A stretch of 64,000 nucleotides of DNA from CAMYOC01 sp963704875 (GTDB lineage: Bacteria > Pseudomonadota > Gammaproteobacteria > Steroidobacterales > XN24): assembly GCA_963704875.1 (NCBI GenBank), contig CAVPIA010000005.1, positions 186,001-250,000 on the forward strand, given 5' to 3'. Every line of letters begins with the position of its first letter. Positions within the stretch are counted from its first letter, which is position 1. Below, piece by piece: positions 60,136 through 64,000 of the stretch. The notes below the pieces were generated by a model. It was given only the letters and a program-made list of their open reading frames with translations, was not told the origin of the DNA and made no database searches. The position numbers and the translations under genes were made by a program.

Positions 60136-62360
60136 GGCTGTGCCTGGGCGCGGAATTGATTGATGTGCCGGCTGAATTCATCTGCCGGCGCGAACCCGAC
60201 TTGCCGGAAGCCGCGGACCTCGATCCCGTCCGGGCCAAAAAAAGCAATCGTTGGCGGGCCGAAGATGCCGAATCGATTGAGCAACTCGCGATCGAGTTCA
60301 TCGTTAGCGGTGACGTCCGCCTTTAGCAACAACATGCCGTTCAATGCCTTGCTCACGCTGGAATCAGTAAACGTATAGCGCTCCATTTTCTTGCAGTCGA
60401 CGCACCAGTCGGCATAAAAATCAAGCATGACCAGTTGGCCGCTGGCGCTGGCATCAGCAAGCGCGACATCGAGCTCGGCGGCGCTTTTGATTAATCGGAA
60501 GTCCAGTTCCTGACCCGGTTGTGGGTCGCCAAACCCCTGCAATGGCCGCAATGGATCGTGGCTGCCTGCGGCCGCCCCGGCAATCAGGACCCCACCATAA
60601 AGCAGTGCCAGCAGACCGACTATTCTGAACACGACTGCGCTCCGCTTGCGTAGCGCGCCCATCGCCACCCCGGTACCGATCAGCAAGGCGCCCCAAAGTG
60701 CCAGCGTCAGCGGCGGAGGCAGGATGCGCTCCAGCATCCAGATGGCGACGCCGAGCAACAACACACCAAAACCATGCTTGATGGCATTCATCCATGGTCC
60801 GGCCTTCGGCAACAATTTGCCAGCGGATACGCCAAAGGCCAGCAGCGGCACACCCATGCCCAGACTCATCGCAAACAGGGTCAGTCCGCCGCGCACGGCA
60901 TCACCGCTTTGGCCAATCACGATCAGCGCAGCCGCCAGTGGGGCAGCGACGCACGGGCCAACGATCAACGCTGAAAGAAAGCCCATGACTCCGGCGCCCA
61001 GCAGTGTGCCGCCCTGTTGTTTCTGACTGATCTCCGACAGCCTGGTCTGCAACGCGGCAGGCACCTGTAGTTCGTAAAGACCAAACATCGACAGCGCCAG
61101 CGCGACAAACACGCCGGCGAAGGTGAGCAGGATCAGCGGATGCTGGAAGGCTGCCTGGAGATTCTGCCCCAGCATCGCCACAACCACCCCCGCCGCGGTA
61201 TAAGTGAAGGCCATCGCCAGGACAAACATCAGCGACAGCGAGAACGCCCGTCCGGTCCTTATCGTCGTGCCGGAGCCGACTATGACGCTGGACAGAATCG
61301 GCACCATCGGCAGCACGCATGGGGTAAAGGCCAGCAGCAGGCCGAAGCCAAAGAAAGTCGCCATGACCCAGGGCAGTGCGCCATCCCGGATCAGGCCGGC
61401 AAGGCGGTCCTGTTCAGAAACGGGCCCGCTGCCTATCGACTGGGCGCTGTTTCCGATGTCGCCGGACAGGTCCAGGGTCAGTGATTTTTTCATTGGCGGA
61501 TAACATATGCCGTCCTCGGCGCAGCCCTGATAGGCGACCTCAAGCTGAATCTGGCCATCGCCGCCGCCGGACACCGGCAGCCTGACAGACAGCATGTCGG
61601 TGTAGGTCTCGACCTCGCCAAAGAACTCGTCGGTCTTCTTTTTCCCGTCCGGGATCACCGCCATGCCGACTGACTCGTCAGTTCCCAGGGCCTGAAATCC
61701 GAGCGCGTGGCGATAGAGGTAATAGCCGGGGGCGATCTGCCAGACGAGTTCAACCCAGCCCTGATTGACCGGTGTCGCGGTCAGTCGGAACGCTTCGTCC
61801 GGAGGGAGAAACTCGCCGATCGCCTGGTCGCGTCCAATCAGATCCATCAGAGCGGAGCCGCGGCTATCCTGCGCTGCCGGCAGAGAGACTCTGGCAATCC
61901 ACGTTTGCGGCGGATAGCACAGACCGAAATCCGCGCAGCCCTGGCTTTTGAGCTGTAGTTCGAGGGTCGCGTCGCTACCGGAGGCCTGCTGGTAGGGCAT
62001 GGCGACCGTGAACTGGCCGCGGAACACCACGCTCTCGCCGAAGAATTCGTCCTCATGGATCTCGCCGGCCGGGAATACCGGCTCCCCCAGGCTGACATCA
62101 GCTGCCAGGCTCTCGAAGGCAAAGCGCTTCTGATACAGGTAGTAGCCGGGTTCCACTGTCCAGTTGACATACAAAGTGCCGTCGCGGGCTTCCGCCGCGT
62201 ACTGAAAAGCCTGATCTACCGGCAATGGCTCAGGCTGAGCGGCTGTTGCCGGCGAGGCTGCCAGCCACAAAAGCAGTGCCAGCGTCAGCATCGCGCGTGC
62301 GGCCAGCGCCGATGGCGCGGACCGTGGCATTGCGAGCGGCGAGTGGCGGTAAATTCTCAT
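60132..62360 (-). CDS. dsbD: Thiol:disulfide interchange protein DsbD with two N-terminal domains
   Basis: 742 residues from the Met at 62360. After a signal peptide (to about residue 40) come two DsbD N-terminal domains, about 45-160 and 185-300, each with the cysteine pair in an equivalent place: Cys142/Cys148 (GCADFGLCYPP) and Cys280/Cys286 (GCAEDGICYPP). Then about eight transmembrane helices with TPCVLPM and GPCVAAPL, and a C-terminal thioredoxin domain with DWCVDCKKME. Standard DsbD has one N-terminal domain (about 565 residues). It passes electrons from cytoplasmic thioredoxin to periplasmic targets. Four bases after cutA, overlapping the TlpA gene. Confidence 0.93.
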   Translation of the reverse strand: MRIYRHSPLAMPRSAPSALAARAMLTLALLLWLAASPATAAQPEPLPVDQAFQYAAEARDGTLYVNWTVEPGYYLYQKRFAFESLAADVSLGEPVFPAGEIHEDEFFGESVVFRGQFTVAMPYQQASGSDATLELQLKSQGCADFGLCYPPQTWIARVSLPAAQDSRGSALMDLIGRDQAIGEFLPPDEAFRLTATPVNQGWVELVWQIAPGYYLYRHALGFQALGTDESVGMAVIPDGKKKTDEFFGEVETYTDMLSVRLPVSGGGDGQIQLEVAYQGCAEDGICYPPMKKSLTLDLSGDIGNSAQSIGSGPVSEQDRLAGLIRDGALPWVMATFFGFGLLLAFTPCVLPMVPILSSVIVGSGTTIRTGRAFSLSLMFVLAMAFTYTAAGVVVAMLGQNLQAAFQHPLILLTFAGVFVALALSMFGLYELQVPAALQTRLSEISQKQQGGTLLGAGVMGFLSALIVGPCVAAPLAAALIVIGQSGDAVRGGLTLFAMSLGMGVPLLAFGVSAGKLLPKAGPWMNAIKHGFGVLLLGVAIWMLERILPPPLTLALWGALLIGTGVAMGALRKRSAVVFRIVGLLALLYGGVLIAGAAAGSHDPLRPLQGFGDPQPGQELDFRLIKSAAELDVALADASASGQLVMLDFYADWCVDCKKMERYTFTDSSVSKALNGMLLLKADVTANDELDRELLNRFGIFGPPTIAFFGPDGIEVRGFRQVGFAPADEFSRHINQFRAQAQP

Positions 62361-62364
62361 TGAT

Positions 62365-62694
62365 CTATTCCTGTGCCGCGACGGCATCATTGACCCATTG
62401 CAGATAGCCGTCGTGGCCGGCGACAACGGGGACCGCCACGACCTCAGGCAAGTCGTAGGGGTGGTTTTGCCGGATCCAGGCGGTGATCTCCGGCAGGCGC
62501 TCCGCCGCTGTTTTGATCATCATCATCGCCTCCTGATCCTGCTGGACCTTGTCCTGCCAGCGATATATCGAGCTGATACCGGGCACCACGTTGACACATG
62601 CGGCCAATCCCGCGCCGACCAGGTGCTGCCCAAACTGCCTCGCAATGGCCTCGTCCGGGCACGTAATGAATACCATAATTATCTTATTTTTCAT
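62365..62694 (-). CDS. cutA: Divalent-cation tolerance protein CutA
   Basis: 109-residue CutA1 protein; the Met at 62694 (MKNKIIMVFITCPDEA) fits the family start. Conserved segments GLAACVNVVPGISSIYRWQDKV and NHPYDLPEVVAVPV are intact. Trimeric cytoplasmic protein, linked in E. coli to copper tolerance together with DsbD, its usual downstream neighbour, as here. Divergent from groES. Confidence 0.92.
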   Translation of the reverse strand: MKNKIIMVFITCPDEAIARQFGQHLVGAGLAACVNVVPGISSIYRWQDKVQQDQEAMMMIKTAAERLPEITAWIRQNHPYDLPEVVAVPVVAGHDGYLQWVNDAVAAQE

Positions 62695-62788
62695 TATCTT
62701 ACAAGGAGGCTTCGGGTCCGTCTGGCGGCGCTGGCGATCCAGCATAGCGGGCCCTGCGCCGGTGTCAAAAAAATCTTCCCGGTGACCC

Positions 62789-62816
62789 TTGACTCTGACC
62801 AAACCGCCCCTATTAT
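62789..62816 (+). promoter_or_regulatory. Sigma-70-type promoter of groESL
   Basis: TTGACT (62789-62794) and TATTAT (62811-62816) with a 16-base spacer, just before the CIRCE element. This is the obvious housekeeping promoter for groES-groEL; the CIRCE site covers the last base of the -10 and the start point. Confidence 0.85.
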
Positions 62817-62842
62817 TAGCACTCCTCAGGGGCGAGTGCTAA
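62816..62842 (+). promoter_or_regulatory. CIRCE element (HrcA operator)
   Basis: TTAGCACTC-N9-GAGTGCTAA, a perfect match to the consensus CIRCE inverted repeat. HrcA repressor bound here would block the overlapping groESL promoter; under heat or misfolding stress HrcA is titrated and transcription rises. hrcA itself is outside the window. Confidence 0.97.
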
Positions 62843-62910
62843 CAACTCGTTCCATTGTCATAGGGATTGGTTCCCCAATCTCAAAGAATGTTCCGAAGGA
62901 GAAGCAACAG

Positions 62911-63201
62911 ATGAAAATTCGTCCCCTTCACGATCGCGTCGTGATCAAGCGCACTGAAGAAGAGCGTATGTCTGCCGGCGGTATTGTGATTCCGGATACT
63001 GCCACCGAGAAGCCGATCAAAGGCGAAGTCATTGCCGTTGGCAAAGGCAAGATCCTGGAAGGCGGCGATGTTCGCCCGCTGGATCTGAAAAAAGGCGACA
63101 AGGTCCTTTTCGGCAAATACAGCGGTACCGAAGTCAAGGTCGACGGGGAAGATTTCCTGGTCATGCGCGAAGACGACGTCATGGCCGTCATCGAGGGCTA
63201 A
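62911..63201 (+). CDS. groES: Co-chaperonin GroES
   Basis: 96-residue GroES from the ATG at 62911 after AGGAGAAG. MKIRPLHDRVVIKRTEEE, the mobile loop SAGGIVIPDTATEKP and the FGKYSGTEVKVDGEDFLVMREDD end are standard. It caps GroEL during protein folding. groEL follows after 48 bases. Confidence 0.98.
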   Translation: MKIRPLHDRVVIKRTEEERMSAGGIVIPDTATEKPIKGEVIAVGKGKILEGGDVRPLDLKKGDKVLFGKYSGTEVKVDGEDFLVMREDDVMAVIEG

Positions 63202-63249
63202 GGCCCGTCCCGTACCGAATCCGCAACGCAATTCAAGAGGTTTTTACGA

Positions 63250-64000
63250 ATGGCCGCTAAAGAAGTCAAATTCGGCGATGACGCACGTCAGCGCATGATG
63301 AGAGGCGTCAACGTACTTGCTGACGCTGTTAAAGTTACCCTCGGCCCCAAGGGCCGCAACGCCGTGCTCGAGAAGAGCTTCGGTGCGCCGACCATCACCA
63401 AGGATGGCGTATCCGTAGCCAAGGAAATCGAGCTGTCTGACCGCTTTGAGAACATGGGCGCGCAGATGGTGAAGGAAGTCGCGTCCCATACGTCCGATGA
63501 GGCGGGTGACGGCACCACTACCGCGACCGTGCTGGCCCAGGCCATCCTGCGTGAGGGCCAGAAGGCCGTCGCCGCGGGCATGAATCCGATGGATCTGAAG
63601 CGCGGCATCGACAAGGGCTCCGTGGCCGTGGTCGAAGGTCTGCGTGGTCTGTCCAAGCCCTGCGCCGACGACAAGGCGATCGCTCAGGTGGGCACCATAT
63701 CTGCCAACTCCGACGATAGCATCGGCAACATCATCGCCGACGCGATGGGCAAGGTTGGCAAGGAAGGCGTGATCACGGTTGAAGATGGCTCAGCCCTGGA
63801 GAATGAGCTGGATGTCGTTGAAGGCATGCAGTTTGATCGCGGCTACCTGTCACCTTATTTCATTAGCGACGCCCAGAGCCAGGCGGCGGAGCTGGATAAC
63901 CCGTACGTGCTGCTGCACGACAAGAAGGTCTCCAATATCCGCGAATTGCTGCCGCTGCTGGAGTCAGTAGCCAAGTCCGGCCGTCCGCTGCTGATCGTGG
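63250..64000 (+). CDS. groEL: Chaperonin GroEL (partial, 5' part)
   Basis: First 250 codons of GroEL. MAAKEVKFGDDARQRMMRGV start, ATP-binding TLGPKGRNAVLEK and DGTTTATVLAQAIL motifs, and the start of the apical domain (GMQFDRGYLSPYF) are all present. The gene runs past the window end. Forms the folding chamber with GroES; controlled by the upstream CIRCE. Confidence 0.98.
   Translation, partial: MAAKEVKFGDDARQRMMRGVNVLADAVKVTLGPKGRNAVLEKSFGAPTITKDGVSVAKEIELSDRFENMGAQMVKEVASHTSDEAGDGTTTATVLAQAILREGQKAVAAGMNPMDLKRGIDKGSVAVVEGLRGLSKPCADDKAIAQVGTISANSDDSIGNIIADAMGKVGKEGVITVEDGSALENELDVVEGMQFDRGYLSPYFISDAQSQAAELDNPYVLLHDKKVSNIRELLPLLESVAKSGRPLLIV

Noticed and set aside
62702..62709. Perfect Shine-Dalgarno AAGGAGG on the plus strand
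   Set aside because: No start codon with an open frame follows within a usable distance; chance.

Overview
The window is one chromosome segment of a GC-rich gammaproteobacterium. The clearest marker is the gene order groES-groEL / cutA-dsbD-tlpA-aroQ-accB-accC-prmA-(DUF3426)-dusB-fis-purH-purD, together with rhlB divergent from trxA-rho, plsB, sohB, cysQ and a yrfG-type nucleotidase. This order and these families are typical of Gammaproteobacteria. The DUF1302/DUF1329/YCF48/RND cassette and the CIRCE-controlled groESL point to an environmental, probably deep-branching lineage rather than an enteric one. I cannot name the genus. I see no rRNA, tRNA, CRISPR array, transposase or integrase.

Layout. 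1-2354: an SDR dehydrogenase, then lipoyl synthase and a small ORF. 2501-7241: a tightly packed + strand envelope run (sohB, periplasmic GH13 glycosidase, L,D-transpeptidase, M23 peptidase). 7284-13949: an SDR, two secreted beta-sandwich proteins (Calx-beta with a CFI-box C-terminus; Ig-like with Asp-boxes), a hotdog thioesterase, and an overlapping CHAD/Rieske oxygenase pair. 14108-18776: two EamA transporters, an NDH-2-like flavoprotein and a PLP-dependent deaminase/desulfhydrase. 18945-22195: an orphan contractile-tail sheath protein, a gamma-glutamylcyclotransferase-like protein, an unknown protein and a DUF4442 protein. 22202-27396: 5-oxoprolinase (fused HyuA-HyuB) divergent from a sodium/solute symporter. 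27572-35757: a pair of overlapping membrane GTPases, an alkyltransferase-like protein, an alpha/beta hydrolase, a frameshifted SDR, a small lipoprotein, a methyltransferase and plsB.

36250-43318 holds a four-gene envelope cassette: DUF1302 outer-membrane protein, DUF1329 periplasmic protein, YCF48-like beta-propeller and an MMPL/RND permease. A strong terminator lies between its second and third genes. Next come a small YdcH protein, cysQ, yrfG, rhlB, trxA and rho. From 62694 back to 48901 all genes read on the minus strand, joining disulfide reduction, fatty-acid synthesis initiation, shikimate, ribosomal/tRNA modification, Fis and late purine synthesis. The window ends inside groEL.

Features most worth a second look: the tail sheath gene without any other phage or injection-system gene; a zinc-ribbon/DUF3426 protein inflated to about 930 residues and broken by a one-base deficit inside a hexanucleotide Glu-Pro repeat; a DsbD with two N-terminal domains; a Rho with a 60-residue basic extension that starts inside trxA; the DUF1302-DUF1329-YCF48-RND cassette; the GTPase pair; and repeated short tandem duplications at intergenic sites and gene ends. 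Two genes (31315-32119 and 53521-56312) appear frameshifted; I cannot tell real lesions from assembly errors.
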